DNA from: Rhodococcus sovatensis | Lineage (GTDB): Bacteria > Actinomycetota > Actinomycetes > Mycobacteriales > Mycobacteriaceae | Direction of reading: 5' to 3' | DNA length: 64,000 nt | NCBI RefSeq assembly: GCF_037327425.1 | Contig: NZ_CP147846.1 | Span: forward strand, 3,472,001-3,536,000 | Part shown: positions 9,016-17,280 of the stretch, piece by piece | How the letters are laid out: every line of letters starts with the position of its first letter | How positions within the stretch are numbered: the first letter of the stretch is position 1 | The notes under the pieces: model-generated | The model's database searches: none | The model's input: only the letters and a program-made list of their open reading frames with translations | What the model was told of the DNA's origin: nothing | Translations under genes and position numbers: made by a program

Positions 9016-9034
9016 TAGCCGCTCCTTCGTCGTA

Positions 9035-9083
9035 GCCCGTGCGTGTGTAGTTACGTTTCGAACGCAACTACACACGCACGGGC
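9035..9083. terminator. Long perfect hairpin after typA
   Basis: Arms GCCCGTGCGTGTGTAGTT (9035-9052) and its exact complement (9066-9083) pair over 18 bp. One A/C mismatch follows, then four more pairs close a TCG triloop at 9058-9060. The hairpin starts 14 bp after the typA stop and ends 20 bp before the lpqW start. No U-run follows on the minus strand, so it may act as a factor-dependent terminator, an mRNA-stabilising or processing element, or a repeat element. Confidence 0.7.
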
Positions 9084-9096
9084 GGGTTCCGCGAGT

Positions 9097-11034
9097 TTAC
9101 AGAGCAGCCTTGTCACGCGACTTGCTGCGCGAACGCTCGCGAGCGCGCTCGTTGGAATCGAGGTGCACCTTGCGGACACGAACGACCTCTGGCGTCACCT
9201 CGACGCACTCGTCGCCTGCACAGAATTCCATGGCCATTTCCAGGTCCAGCTTCTTCGGCTTGGCCAGGGTCTCCATGACGTCGGCGGAAGACTGACGCAT
9301 GTTGGTCAGCTTCTTCTCGCGGGTGACGTTGATATCGAGGTCTTCCTGACGCGGGTTGATGCCGACGACCATGCCCTCGTAGGTGTCCGCGCCCGGCTCG
9401 ACGAAGAACGTGCCACGGTCGGCGAGCTGGATCATCGCGAACGGAGTCACCGTGCCCTGACGGTCGGAGACGAGCGAACCGGTGTGGCGTGCACGGATCT
9501 CGCCCGCCCACGGTGCGTAACCGTGGAAGACCGCGTTGGCGATACCGGTGCCGCGGGTGTCGGTGAGGAAGTCGGTACGGAAGCCGATCAGACCACGCGA
9601 CGGAACGATGAACTCCATCCGAACCCAGCCTGCGCCGTGGTTCGTCATCTGAACCATCTTGCCCTTGCGCGCAGCGAGGAGCTGCGTGACGCCACCGAGG
9701 AATTCCTCCGGGGTGTCGATGGTGAGCTCTTCGAAAGGCTCGTGCAGCTTGCCGTCTACCTGACGGGTGACCACCTGAGGCTTACCGACGGTGAGCTCGA
9801 AGCCTTCACGACGCATCTGCTCGACGAGGATGGCGAGTGCGAGCTCGCCACGACCCTGGACCTCCCAGGCGTCGGGACGCCCGATGTCGAGAACCTTGAG
9901 CGAGACGTTACCGATGAGCTCCTGGTCCAGACGGCTCTTGACCATCCGCGAGGTGAGCTTGTGGCCGCTGACGCGTCCGACCAGCGGGCTGGTGTTGGTG
10001 CCGATGGTGACGGAGATGGCCGGCTGGTCGACGGTGATGCGGGGCAACGCCACCGGGTTCTCGAGGTCGGCGAGCGTGTCACCGATCATGATGTCCGGGA
10101 AACCTGCGACTGCGACGATGTCACCTGCAACACCGCGCTCACCGGGAACGCGCTCGACGCCGACGGTGTTGAGCAGCTCGGTGATCTTGGCCTTCTGAAC
10201 GACGGGTTCGCCGTCGACCTCACGCATCCAGCTCACGGTCTGGCCCTTGTTGAGCTCGCCGTTGTGGATGCGGACCAGCGCGAGGCGGCCGAGGAAGGCC
10301 GACGCGTCGAGGTTGGTGACGTGAGCCTGCAGAGGTGCGTCCACGTTGCCCTTGGGAGCGGGGACGTAGCCCAGCAGGACTTCGAAGAGCTCGTCGAGGT
10401 TCTCGGCGTCGGGAGCATTGCCGTTTTCGGGCTGAACCTTCGATGCCTTGCCTTCGCGGCCGGAGGCGTAGAGGACGGGCAGGTCGAGGGCCAGCTCGGC
10501 AGCCTCGGAGGCTTCGTCGTCGAGGTCCGATGCGAGGTCGAGCAGCAGATCGTGGCTTTCGGACACGACCTCCTCGATACGTGCGTCGGGACGGTCGGTC
10601 TTGTTCACGACGAGGATCACCGGAAGCGAGGCGGCGAGCGCCTTGCGCAACACGAATCGGGTCTGCGGAAGCGGGCCCTCGGATGCGTCGACGAGCAGGA
10701 CGACGCCGTCGACCATGGACAGGCCGCGCTCGACCTCTCCGCCGAAGTCGGCGTGGCCGGGGGTGTCGATCACGTTGATGACGGTGATGGTGCCGTCGGC
10801 GTTGCGTTTGTGGACGGCCGTGTTCTTGGCCAGGATCGTGATGCCCTTTTCCTTCTCCAGGTCACCCGAGTCCATGACGCGGTCGATCGCTTCGGCACGT
10901 TCCTCGAACGCGCCGGACTGCCGCAACATGGCGTCGACCAGCGTGGTCTTACCGTGGTCGACGTGTGCAACGATTGCTACGTTGCGGAACGTTGTGGTGG
11001 CATCGATGTTGTCTGCACTGCTTGGGGCGCTCAC
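9097..11034 (-). CDS. typA: Translational GTPase TypA/BipA
   Basis: This 645-aa ribosome-associated GTPase of the EF-G superfamily is needed for growth under stress and at low temperature in other bacteria. The G1 motif AHVDHGKT is at residues 23-30, the switch/G2 region includes EKEKGITI, G3 is DTPGHADF and G4 is NKTD. These are followed by domain 2, an EF-G-like domain V and the TypA-specific C-terminal domain (RGTFFVEPGADTYEGMVVG). GTG 11034 is the start, with AGGAG 10 nt upstream. Full length, no defect. It heads the run leading into lpqW and mshB but is separated from them by the 9035-9083 hairpin. Confidence 0.97.
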   Translation of the reverse strand: MSAPSSADNIDATTTFRNVAIVAHVDHGKTTLVDAMLRQSGAFEERAEAIDRVMDSGDLEKEKGITILAKNTAVHKRNADGTITVINVIDTPGHADFGGEVERGLSMVDGVVLLVDASEGPLPQTRFVLRKALAASLPVILVVNKTDRPDARIEEVVSESHDLLLDLASDLDDEASEAAELALDLPVLYASGREGKASKVQPENGNAPDAENLDELFEVLLGYVPAPKGNVDAPLQAHVTNLDASAFLGRLALVRIHNGELNKGQTVSWMREVDGEPVVQKAKITELLNTVGVERVPGERGVAGDIVAVAGFPDIMIGDTLADLENPVALPRITVDQPAISVTIGTNTSPLVGRVSGHKLTSRMVKSRLDQELIGNVSLKVLDIGRPDAWEVQGRGELALAILVEQMRREGFELTVGKPQVVTRQVDGKLHEPFEELTIDTPEEFLGGVTQLLAARKGKMVQMTNHGAGWVRMEFIVPSRGLIGFRTDFLTDTRGTGIANAVFHGYAPWAGEIRARHTGSLVSDRQGTVTPFAMIQLADRGTFFVEPGADTYEGMVVGINPRQEDLDINVTREKKLTNMRQSSADVMETLAKPKKLDLEMAMEFCAGDECVEVTPEVVRVRKVHLDSNERARERSRSKSRDKAAL

Positions 11035-11223
11035 GCGAAAAATTCTCCTGGGTCGAATGCGGGCTCTTGTTCGCTAGCGGGCTTATGTCGCTAGAGAAGC
11101 GCGCTGCACCGCGAGATTCTCGCGACCGGCCGAGTTTACCCGCTGGCGCAGGGTGACCTGCACCACGCAGTACTCTTGGCCAGAAGTTCACACGGAATTG
11201 AAGAGAAATGCGGAGCGAGATCA

Positions 11224-11400
11224 ATGGGCAAGGTCAAGGCCAAGGACGTCTCGGGCCTCAAACCCAAGAAGAAATGCTGCCGCAAGAAGACGCGGTGCCT
11301 CAAGTGTCCGGTAGTCATCATGCGGATGAAAAAACTCGAGGACGCCGGCGCATCGGGTAAGGATCTGAAGAAGGGCCTCAAGAAGGCTCGGGCTGCCTGA
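11224..11400 (+). CDS. Small Lys-rich protein with four cysteines
   Basis: This 58-aa basic protein starts at ATG 11224 with GGAG 8 nt upstream. About one third of the residues are Lys or Arg. Cysteines C18, C19, C25 and C28 (KKCCRKKTRCLKC) could form a small zinc knuckle, with a Lys/Ala-rich helix after it. It reads away from typA, so the two share a 189-bp divergent promoter region. Its last 23 bp overlap the convergent mutT gene. I recognise it only as a conserved small actinobacterial type; nucleic-acid binding is an inference from charge. Confidence 0.72.
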   Translation: MGKVKAKDVSGLKPKKKCCRKKTRCLKCPVVIMRMKKLEDAGASGKDLKKGLKKARAA

Positions 11401-11767
11401 GCATCCCGCTCAGTTCCGGCACCCAGGCTCGATCGGCGTCGACCAGGTCGGCGCCGACAAGCCCACGGGCGTCGACCCATCGTAGATCCGAATGATCAAG
11501 CGGTGCAGGCGTTCCTGACATCAACTCGACTCGGTAGGCGCGGAGAACCAATCCTCCTGCCAGGTCCACGTCGCCGGCCAATTGCTGCCCAACCACAGTC
11601 TCGACGCCGAGTTCTTCGCGCAGTTCACGCTCGAGCGCACCTTCCGGCGACTCCCCCGGTTCGACCTTGCCGCCGGGCAGTTCCCACATCCCGGCCAGCT
11701 CGGGTGGGCGGGAGCGCTGGGCAAGGAGCAACAGTCCGTTGGCGACCAGGGCACCTGCGACGACCAT
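11378..11767 (-). CDS. mutT2: NUDIX (d)NTP pyrophosphohydrolase, MutT2-like
   Basis: This 129-aa hydrolase likely cleans the nucleotide pool (8-oxo-dGTP, or 5-methyl-dCTP in mycobacterial MutT2). The NUDIX box is complete: GKVEPGESPEGALERELREELGV fits Gx5Ex7REUxEExGU, and WELPGG precedes it. ATG 11767 is chosen because an upstream extension would consist only of the peptide encoded by two 33-bp tandem repeats (VSDSHS.GSAR). The position next to the pterin dehydratase and pimE matches Rv1160-Rv1159A-Rv1159. No ribosome site is obvious, so the message may be leaderless. Confidence 0.9.
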   Translation of the reverse strand: MVVAGALVANGLLLLAQRSRPPELAGMWELPGGKVEPGESPEGALERELREELGVETVVGQQLAGDVDLAGGLVLRAYRVELMSGTPAPLDHSDLRWVDARGLVGADLVDADRAWVPELSGMLRQPEPS

Positions 11768-11771
11768 CGCG

Positions 11772-11837
11772 CGAGCGGAGCCTGTGGAGTGAGAATCAGA
11801 CACACGAGCGGAGCCTGCGGAGTGAGAATCAGGCACA
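11772..11837. repeat. Tandem 33-bp direct repeat, two copies
   Basis: Units 11772-11804 and 11805-11837 differ at two bases and share CGAGCGGAGCCTG and GGAGTGAGAATCAG. A partial third unit may follow (GTGGGGTGAGACGATCGGAGG). The repeat fills most of the 101-bp gap between the divergent mutT2 and pterin dehydratase genes and is open in the mutT2 frame, so copy number could change without a frameshift. Confidence 0.85.
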
Positions 11838-11868
11838 GCGCTGCCCGTGGGGTGAGACGATCGGAGGC

Positions 11869-12159
11869 ATGACGGAGCTACTTTCCAACGCCGAGATCGA
11901 TGACGCTCTCACCGGGTTGCCGGAGTGGACTCTCGACAACCGGTCGATCACCCGTACCGTCGAGTTGCCGACGTTCCCGGTGGCCATCGAGTTCGTTTCG
12001 CGCGTCGCTGCGGCTGCGGAGGCCGCCGACCACCATCCGGACATCGACATCAGGTGGCGCAAACTTCACTTCACGTTGTCGACGCACTCTGCGGGCGGCC
12101 TCACGCAGAAGGACGTTCGTCTGGCTCACGAGATCGATTCCCTTCTTCCCGACGACTGA
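11869..12159 (+). CDS. Pterin-4a-carbinolamine dehydratase family protein
   Basis: This 96-aa protein belongs to the PCD/DCoH family, which dehydrates 4a-hydroxytetrahydropterin after aromatic amino-acid hydroxylation. The signature DHHPDIDIRW is at residues 54-63 (H55, H56), and the third catalytic His is in STHSAGGLT (H73). ATG 11869 is chosen from the family length; the GGAGG just upstream is closer than usual. No aromatic hydroxylase is in the window, and the mycobacterial counterpart Rv1159A is likewise isolated, so the real substrate may be another pterin or molybdopterin-type compound. The 3' end overlaps pimE by 59 bp tail to tail. Confidence 0.9.
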   Translation: MTELLSNAEIDDALTGLPEWTLDNRSITRTVELPTFPVAIEFVSRVAAAAEAADHHPDIDIRWRKLHFTLSTHSAGGLTQKDVRLAHEIDSLLPDD

Positions 12160-13327
12160 TCCTGCCCCACCCGAGAAAGATGGTCCATCCGTACACGAGC
12201 AGGACTCCGAGCATGTCGACTGATCCGAGCCAGGCCAGCACACCCGGCCGCGACACGAGCCAGATCGACTCCTGGAAGAAACTGAGCACCCAGGGAACGC
12301 CGACGACCGTGGTGAGCAGCCAATAACCGGCAACGAGTCGGGTGCCGAGCAGGTGTCGGTCGGGCCCGTGCAGCAGCCACACCAGTAGTGGCAGCACCCA
12401 CACCCAGTGGTGTGACCAAGAGATCGGCGATACCGACAAACCCAGCAGCTGGACGATGATCAGCGTTCCGAGTCGGTCGTCGCGTCGCAGCGCCCTCCAG
12501 GCGAGGAATGCGAGAGTGGCGACAACGAGCACTGCCACAATCCACGCAGCGCCGGTTTCCACGTCGTGCCCCACGATGCGGCTCAGTGCGCCGCGCAGCG
12601 ATTGGTTCCACACCGAACCCACCGGGCCTATTCGGTCCGCGTCGCCGAGCAGTGTCGTGAAGTAGGTAGCTGCCTGGTTGCCCAGCACCAGGTAGCTGAC
12701 AGCGACCGTGATCGCGAAGGCAACCGCGGAGAACGCGGCTGCCTTCCATCGTTTGGTCGCGAGGAAGTAGAGGCCGGTGATGGCCGGTGTCAGTTTGATC
12801 CCGGCGATGAATCCGATCAGCCCACCTGCCAGCCACCACCTGGAACTACGGATCGCGACGATGGCGCCGAGCACAAGGAAGACGTTGACCTGCCCGTAGT
12901 CCAGGGTCGTACGCACCGGTTCGGTCCAGAGCGCCAACGCGGTCCACAGCATCGCAATCCGTGTCCACCGCGACGAGCGGGCGACCTCGTCGCCTATCAC
13001 GAGCCCGATGCTGAGCTTGATCAGCAGGAACAGCGCGACCATCGTCGCGAGCTGCCAACACACGCCGACGAAGGAGAACGGCAGATAGTGCAGCGGGAAG
13101 AACACGAGCGCTGCGAACGGTGGATACGTGAACGGGAGCGGAAAGTCCGGCGTCTCCTCCGAGTACGTGAAGTCGTAGAGATCGTCGCGGAGCAGAGCTG
13201 CCGAGCCGTCGACGTAGACATGCAGGTCGACGAGGTTCATTCCATTGGGCGTCGCAAAGGCCCACAGGAACCGCGCGAGTACCGACAAGGCCAGCAGGAA
13301 CGGGGCATACCGAACCAGGCGGTTCAC
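12101..13327 (-). CDS. pimE: Polyprenol-phosphate-mannose-dependent alpha-(1,2)-mannosyltransferase PimE
   Basis: This 408-aa integral membrane glycosyltransferase of the GT-C superfamily (GT87) adds an alpha-1,2 mannose when Ac1PIM5 is made from Ac1PIM4 on the outer face of the membrane. About ten hydrophobic segments are visible. The first external loop carries acidic residues at D34 and D40 (VDLHVYVDG), the region expected to hold the catalytic base. Residues around DYGQVNVFLVLGA and LSVSPISWSHHWVWVLPLL are typical of this family. The order pimE / pterin dehydratase / mutT2 matches M. tuberculosis. The start ATG 13327 has no strong ribosome site. Confidence 0.9.
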   Translation of the reverse strand: MNRLVRYAPFLLALSVLARFLWAFATPNGMNLVDLHVYVDGSAALLRDDLYDFTYSEETPDFPLPFTYPPFAALVFFPLHYLPFSFVGVCWQLATMVALFLLIKLSIGLVIGDEVARSSRWTRIAMLWTALALWTEPVRTTLDYGQVNVFLVLGAIVAIRSSRWWLAGGLIGFIAGIKLTPAITGLYFLATKRWKAAAFSAVAFAITVAVSYLVLGNQAATYFTTLLGDADRIGPVGSVWNQSLRGALSRIVGHDVETGAAWIVAVLVVATLAFLAWRALRRDDRLGTLIIVQLLGLSVSPISWSHHWVWVLPLLVWLLHGPDRHLLGTRLVAGYWLLTTVVGVPWVLSFFQESIWLVSRPGVLAWLGSVDMLGVLLVYGWTIFLGWGRISRREEGNRSREPDERPSA

Positions 13328-13616
13328 GTTTTGTCTGCTCCCGTGGTGAGTCGAAAGTGCGGATCGACAGCCGAGCCTATAGGCAACCCAGAATCGGGCT
13401 GAACGAGCGGTTCACAGAAACAAAACCGGCATGTACTCAACAGTCACAAATAACATTTGCATCACCAACCACACTATTCACTTCAGTAACAGGCTAATGT
13501 GCGTTTGCAGCAATGGGCGACATCGGCTGTACAACGTTGGGTCCGATACATAGAGTGACCCCTCGAGCCAGCAACCGAGTGACGGCCCGCTTTTCGATCA
13601 GGATGGGGAATATCAA
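13328..13616. other. 289-bp divergent intergenic region between pimE and a secreted-protein gene
   Basis: I find no ORF or RNA gene here. The stretch around 13420-13520 is distinctly A+T-rich for this genome (AACAAAACCGG, CAAATAACATTTGCATC), suggesting promoters for both flanking genes, but no confident -35/-10 pair can be assigned. A short inverted motif (CAAATAACATTTG) lies at about 13446-13458. Confidence 0.5.
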
Positions 13617-14429
13617 GTGCTTCGTACCGGGGTAACGCGCAGGACCGTCACCGTTGCAGCTGTGGCATTGGCTGCCGCGCTGACGGCGCCGGCTCTGGCG
13701 TCAGCAGAACCAGCACCACCGGCTGCGGAGCTCCCTCCGTTCTTCCTCCCCTCTCCTGATCAGCCGCTCCCCGACTACGCGCAGATCGAAGCACTCGCCT
13801 CGTTCGCTCCCGCGATCCTCGGTGCAGCTGCCGGCCCGACGGATGTCGCCGCTGCCCCCCAGGCCGATCTGCTCGGCCAAGCACGCGCACTCCTGGAAAG
13901 CTCGGCTTTACCGGACTCGGTGAAGTCCACCCTCGAGAGGGTCATCACCTTCCTCGACGGATCGGGTGGCGGCGGCCCCGAGCTGCCTCCCTCCGATGGT
14001 CCGGTCATCGCGCAGTTCCTGTACCCGACTATCGGCAAGGGCTGCATCTCGGACAGCGCGGACTCGGTGGGCACTGCCCTCGCCGTTCCCGGTCCAGCCA
14101 CACTTCCCCCTCCCGGTCCGCCGGCAGGTCAGGCAGGCTTCGTGTTCACCGCGCTGGGCACCGCGCCCATCGCGCAGACCCAAGAGGCGCCGCTGACTGT
14201 CACGTGGCTCAACCTCGACAACCGTCGCACGGGCACACAGGACCTCACAGGCGCGTCCAACATCAATCCTGACGGCCCGGCGACCCTGTCGGCCATCGCC
14301 GACACCGGTCCGGGCCGAGTTCTCGCCGTCGTATCGGGCTCGATCACCACGCAGTCGAAGGAAGACCCTGCGGCTCCGTCCCGCACCTGCGGTTTCCTGC
14401 CGACGATCGGGACCGTGTACGTCCCTTGA
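13617..14429 (+). CDS. Secreted Ala/Pro-rich protein, Rv1157c/Rv1158c-like
   Basis: This 270-aa protein starts at GTG 13617 and has a Sec signal peptide ending near ALASA-EPA (residue about 30). A Pro/Ala linker and a helical region rich in Ala follow. The C-terminal domain begins QFLYPTIGKGC and ends RTCGFLPTIGTVYVP, so each edge has an F-x-x-PT-x-G strand next to a Cys; the two cysteines probably form a disulfide. The same layout is found in the 17281-18090 gene. Position next to pimE and composition match the M. tuberculosis Ala/Pro-rich proteins Rv1157c and Rv1158c. Function unknown; an envelope role is inferred only from export. Confidence 0.8.
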   Translation: MLRTGVTRRTVTVAAVALAAALTAPALASAEPAPPAAELPPFFLPSPDQPLPDYAQIEALASFAPAILGAAAGPTDVAAAPQADLLGQARALLESSALPDSVKSTLERVITFLDGSGGGGPELPPSDGPVIAQFLYPTIGKGCISDSADSVGTALAVPGPATLPPPGPPAGQAGFVFTALGTAPIAQTQEAPLTVTWLNLDNRRTGTQDLTGASNINPDGPATLSAIADTGPGRVLAVVSGSITTQSKEDPAAPSRTCGFLPTIGTVYVP

Positions 14430-14477
14430 CCTATAACCCCTGAGTCACACGGACCTGGCGGCAAGTAAGGTCCGCTT

Positions 14478-15659
14478 GTGAGCAGACCCCTCGCCTTCGT
14501 GGCGATCACCTACGCCTTTGCAGTCGCCATGATGGGCACGACGATGCCCACCCCGGTGTACTCGTTCTATCAGGCAGAGTTCGGCTTCTCGGTGTTCGTG
14601 GTGACGGTCATCTTCGCCGCCTATGCGCTCGGCGTGCTGGCGGCTCTTCTGGCCTTCGGCCGCTGGTCGGATTCCCTTGGCAGACGGCCACTTCTACTCG
14701 CGGGAGTGGCGCTCGGCATTGCGAGTGCGCTGGTGTTCGTCTTCGCCGGTTCGCTCACTGCACTTCTGATCGGACGAGTCCTGTCCGGGTTGTCGGCAGG
14801 CATCTTCGTCGGCACTGCGACGGTCACCCTTATCGAACTCGTTCCGGACAAGTGGCGTTCGAAAGCACCGGCGATAGCAACCGCTGCCAACATCGGCGGA
14901 CTCGGACTGGGACCGCTCATCGCCGGAGTGCTCGTGCAATACCTGCCCGAGCCGACCCACCTGACGTTCGTCGTGGACATCGGTCTGCTGGTGGTCGCAG
15001 GTGTCGCTGTCTACTTCGTGCCGGAGACCGTCACCGTCGCCCGTGGTGCACGGCCACACATGCAGCGACTGTCCATACCTGCGCCCATCCGCGGCACCTT
15101 CGTTCGCGCAGCCATCGGCGGCTTCGCCGGTTTCGCGGTGCTCGGCCTGTTCACCGGCGTCTCGCCCGGGTTCATGACACACGTCCTCGGGATCGACAAT
15201 CACGCAGTCGGTGGCCTCGTCGTATTTCTGACGTTCGCGTCCTCGGCTACGGCTCAGATCGCGTTTCGCGGGCTCAGCGCCGCGTTCGCGATGCGCGCGG
15301 GATGCGTAGTGCTGATTGTCGGAGTGAGCGCACTGTGTCTGTCACTACTGCTGACTTCGCTACCGTTGCTCGTCGTGGCCGCCCTTGTCTGCGGCATCGG
15401 CCAAGGCGTCACGTTCAGCAAAGGCATGGCAGCGGTGACCGCAGAACTACCGGTTGATCGGCGGGCGGAGGTCACCTCGACGTTCTTCGTCGTGCTCTAC
15501 ATTGCGATTTCGGTACCCGTGATCGGCGCCGGCGCCGCAGCGAGCGCCTGGGGACTCGTCACCGCCGGTGTCGTATTCTCGGCAGCGGTGGCCGCACTCG
15601 CGCTTGTTTCTTTGATTCTGTTGATCGCCGAATCCAGAAGCCACGAACAAGCGAACTGA
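14478..15659 (+). CDS. MFS drug/metabolite exporter
   Basis: This 393-aa major facilitator transporter has about 12 transmembrane helices. The loop 2-3 motif A is visible as GRWSDSLGRRPLLL, and the helix-5 region has IAGVLVQYLPEPTHLTF, as in DHA1-type antiporters. GTG 14478 is the start, with AAGG 9 nt upstream. It stands alone, convergent with the DUF1906 gene. No regulator is adjacent, so the substrate cannot be suggested. Confidence 0.88.
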   Translation: MSRPLAFVAITYAFAVAMMGTTMPTPVYSFYQAEFGFSVFVVTVIFAAYALGVLAALLAFGRWSDSLGRRPLLLAGVALGIASALVFVFAGSLTALLIGRVLSGLSAGIFVGTATVTLIELVPDKWRSKAPAIATAANIGGLGLGPLIAGVLVQYLPEPTHLTFVVDIGLLVVAGVAVYFVPETVTVARGARPHMQRLSIPAPIRGTFVRAAIGGFAGFAVLGLFTGVSPGFMTHVLGIDNHAVGGLVVFLTFASSATAQIAFRGLSAAFAMRAGCVVLIVGVSALCLSLLLTSLPLLVVAALVCGIGQGVTFSKGMAAVTAELPVDRRAEVTSTFFVVLYIAISVPVIGAGAAASAWGLVTAGVVFSAAVAALALVSLILLIAESRSHEQAN

Positions 15660-15708
15660 CATCACTGAATTACATCGATGTCATTTGCGCAACGTCTTTC
15701 GGTGACAA

Positions 15709-16428
15709 TTACGCCAGCGACCACTGCCCGTAATCGGACTTGAGAATTACATTGATGTCGACGCCTATTCCGTCGATTTTTCCTTTGTCTATCTGCACCT
15801 GATGCAGATGAGCCTTCGGGTGTCGATATCCCTGGGGAGTCCCCCAATTGTGCTGCCAGTACCACTGGCCTAGACCTGCAATCGATGCCAGTTCGATGGT
15901 CGGAGAATTCGCGTAGATCCCGGTGTTCTCCGGTCCGACGACCGATTCCCAGCCGAGGATGTAGGGCGCGATCATGGTTGCGAACTGCACCGCCGTCGGG
16001 TTGTCGTCGATGGAGGCATAGATCGGGCGGCCCTCCGGCCCACCTGCGGCCCGGTGCAGCTCCAGGCCACGCTTGGCATGCTTGACGCCTGCGGCGAATC
16101 CGCCCTTCCAATCCGAGGTTGCGCCTTTACCGAACTGGTAGTTGGACACCACTTCCAGTCCTGCCTCGGTGAGTGCGTCCGCCTCGTCGCGCTTCATCGG
16201 CTTACCCAACATCCATTGCGCGTCGGGCCGTCGGTCGGACACGTATCGGATGGCACCCAGATGCCCCGCCGCCCGGATCGACTCCGGCGAAGGCACACCA
16301 CCGGAGTAGTCGACGAGAGTTCCCAGTCCGTCCGCGCCTGCAACGCTGGCATTGACTGCGGCCAGGCCAAGGGCAGCCGCCGACCCTACTGCGGCGTATT
16401 TGAACAAATCTCGTCGCGATACGTGCAC
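15709..16428 (-). CDS. Tat-exported DUF1906 glycoside-hydrolase-like protein, Rv2525c homologue
   Basis: This 239-aa protein starts MHVSRRDLFKYAAVG, a textbook twin-arginine signal followed by an Ala-rich hydrophobic stretch and a cleavage site near ASVAGA. The mature part is the DUF1906 (GHL-like TIM barrel) domain: GTLVDYSGGVPSPESIRAAG, IRYVSDRRPDAQWMLGKP, PIYASIDDNPT and YWQHNWGTPQGY. These closely resemble M. tuberculosis Rv2525c, a Tat substrate whose loss affects beta-lactam susceptibility. GTG 16428 is chosen because GGGGA lies 5 nt upstream. Cell-wall polysaccharide is the likely target by family. It is convergent with the MFS gene. Confidence 0.9.
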   Translation of the reverse strand: MHVSRRDLFKYAAVGSAAALGLAAVNASVAGADGLGTLVDYSGGVPSPESIRAAGHLGAIRYVSDRRPDAQWMLGKPMKRDEADALTEAGLEVVSNYQFGKGATSDWKGGFAAGVKHAKRGLELHRAAGGPEGRPIYASIDDNPTAVQFATMIAPYILGWESVVGPENTGIYANSPTIELASIAGLGQWYWQHNWGTPQGYRHPKAHLHQVQIDKGKIDGIGVDINVILKSDYGQWSLA

Positions 16429-16595
16429 GTGAGTCCCCACATCGATTGCGCATCCGGCGTGTCGCCGACAATTGCGTCGGCAGCCCTGATACTTTTTTCG
16501 GTTTCGGTATTGCACCACATTCACTTCAGCACCGCCAGTCACACCTTCCCCAACCATTACCCTGGGGAGCACACCGCGAGAGAAGGAGTAAACAC

Positions 16596-17174
16596 ATGGG
16601 CGTCACACTGGCCAAGGGCGGCAACGTTTCACTGTCGAAGGAAGCCCCCAACCTCACCTCTGTGTCCATCGGCCTCGGATGGGATGTGCGGAGCACCACC
16701 GGCGGTGATTTCGACCTCGATGCCAGTGCCATCGGGCTCGGACCGGACAAGAAGTCGGCCGGCGACCTCTTCTTCGTCTTCTACAACAACCTTCGATCCC
16801 CGGACGGGGCCATCGAGCACACCGGCGACAACCGCACGGGCGAAGGCGAGGGCGACGACGAGAGCATCAACGTCGACCTGGTTGCGCTGTCCCCCGAGAT
16901 CGATTCGATCATCTTTCCCGTCTCCATCCACGACGCCGATGCTCTGGGCCAGAACTTCGGCCAGGTGATCAACGCGTTCATCCGCGTCGTCGACCGATCC
17001 GACGGCCGAGAACTCGCCCGTTTCGACCTCACCGAGGATGCGTCGACCGAGACCGCGATGGTATTCGGGGAGCTTTATCGACGCGGGCAGGAATGGAAGT
17101 TCCGAGCCATAGGTCAGGGCTATGCATCGGGCCTCGTCGGCATTGTTCGCGACTACGGAATCAGCGCCAGCTGA
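16596..17174 (+). CDS. terD: TerD-family calcium-binding stress protein
   Basis: This 192-aa TerD-domain protein (tellurite/stress family) starts at ATG 16596 with AAGGAG 7 nt upstream. Typical segments are VTLAKGGNVSL, GLGWDVR, FDLDASAIGL, HTGDNRTG and FIRVVD...ELARFDL; acidic clusters match the two Ca2+ sites known in TerD. It is a single-domain copy with no terABCEFZ neighbours, so a general stress or surface-signalling role is more likely than tellurite resistance. It is divergent from the DUF1906 gene with a 167-bp promoter gap. Confidence 0.93.
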   Translation: MGVTLAKGGNVSLSKEAPNLTSVSIGLGWDVRSTTGGDFDLDASAIGLGPDKKSAGDLFFVFYNNLRSPDGAIEHTGDNRTGEGEGDDESINVDLVALSPEIDSIIFPVSIHDADALGQNFGQVINAFIRVVDRSDGRELARFDLTEDASTETAMVFGELYRRGQEWKFRAIGQGYASGLVGIVRDYGISAS

Positions 17175-17222
17175 CGTATCGATTGAGTAACCGTGCGGTC
17201 CTGGGCTTGAGAAGTCGAAAGA

Positions 17223-17246
17223 GAATGTGGTCCTATCACCACATTC
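17223..17246. terminator. 8-bp hairpin between terD and a secreted-protein gene
   Basis: GAATGTGG (17223-17230) and its complement CCACATTC (17239-17246) flank an 8-nt loop. It lies 49 bp after the terD stop and 35 bp before the next ATG, so it could end terD transcription weakly or be an operator for the downstream gene. No U-run follows. Confidence 0.45.
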
Positions 17247-17280
17247 GTAACCTTGATCTCATGAGTCACAGGAGCCACAT

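Noticed and set aside
9043..11094. 683-codon open frame on the plus strand opposite typA
   Set aside because: It is the antisense shadow of a highly conserved GTPase gene. Its protein has no recognisable domain and is rich in Asp/Val/Gly, as expected from complementing GC-rich codons.
11768..11836. mutT2 starting at ATG 11836
   Set aside because: The extra 23 residues are just the translation of the 33-bp tandem repeat and are not part of the NUDIX domain.
11503..11868. Long N-terminal extension of the pterin dehydratase frame
   Set aside because: It would run antisense through mutT2 and the tandem repeat; the 96-aa form from ATG 11869 has exactly the family length.
15657..15761. Near-identical GAATTACAT(C/T)GATGTC at 15667 and 15745, and a TGACATC/GATGTCA inverted pair at 15657-15683
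   Set aside because: One copy is inside the DUF1906 coding sequence; the stem is only 7 bp with a 13-nt loop, so chance is likely.
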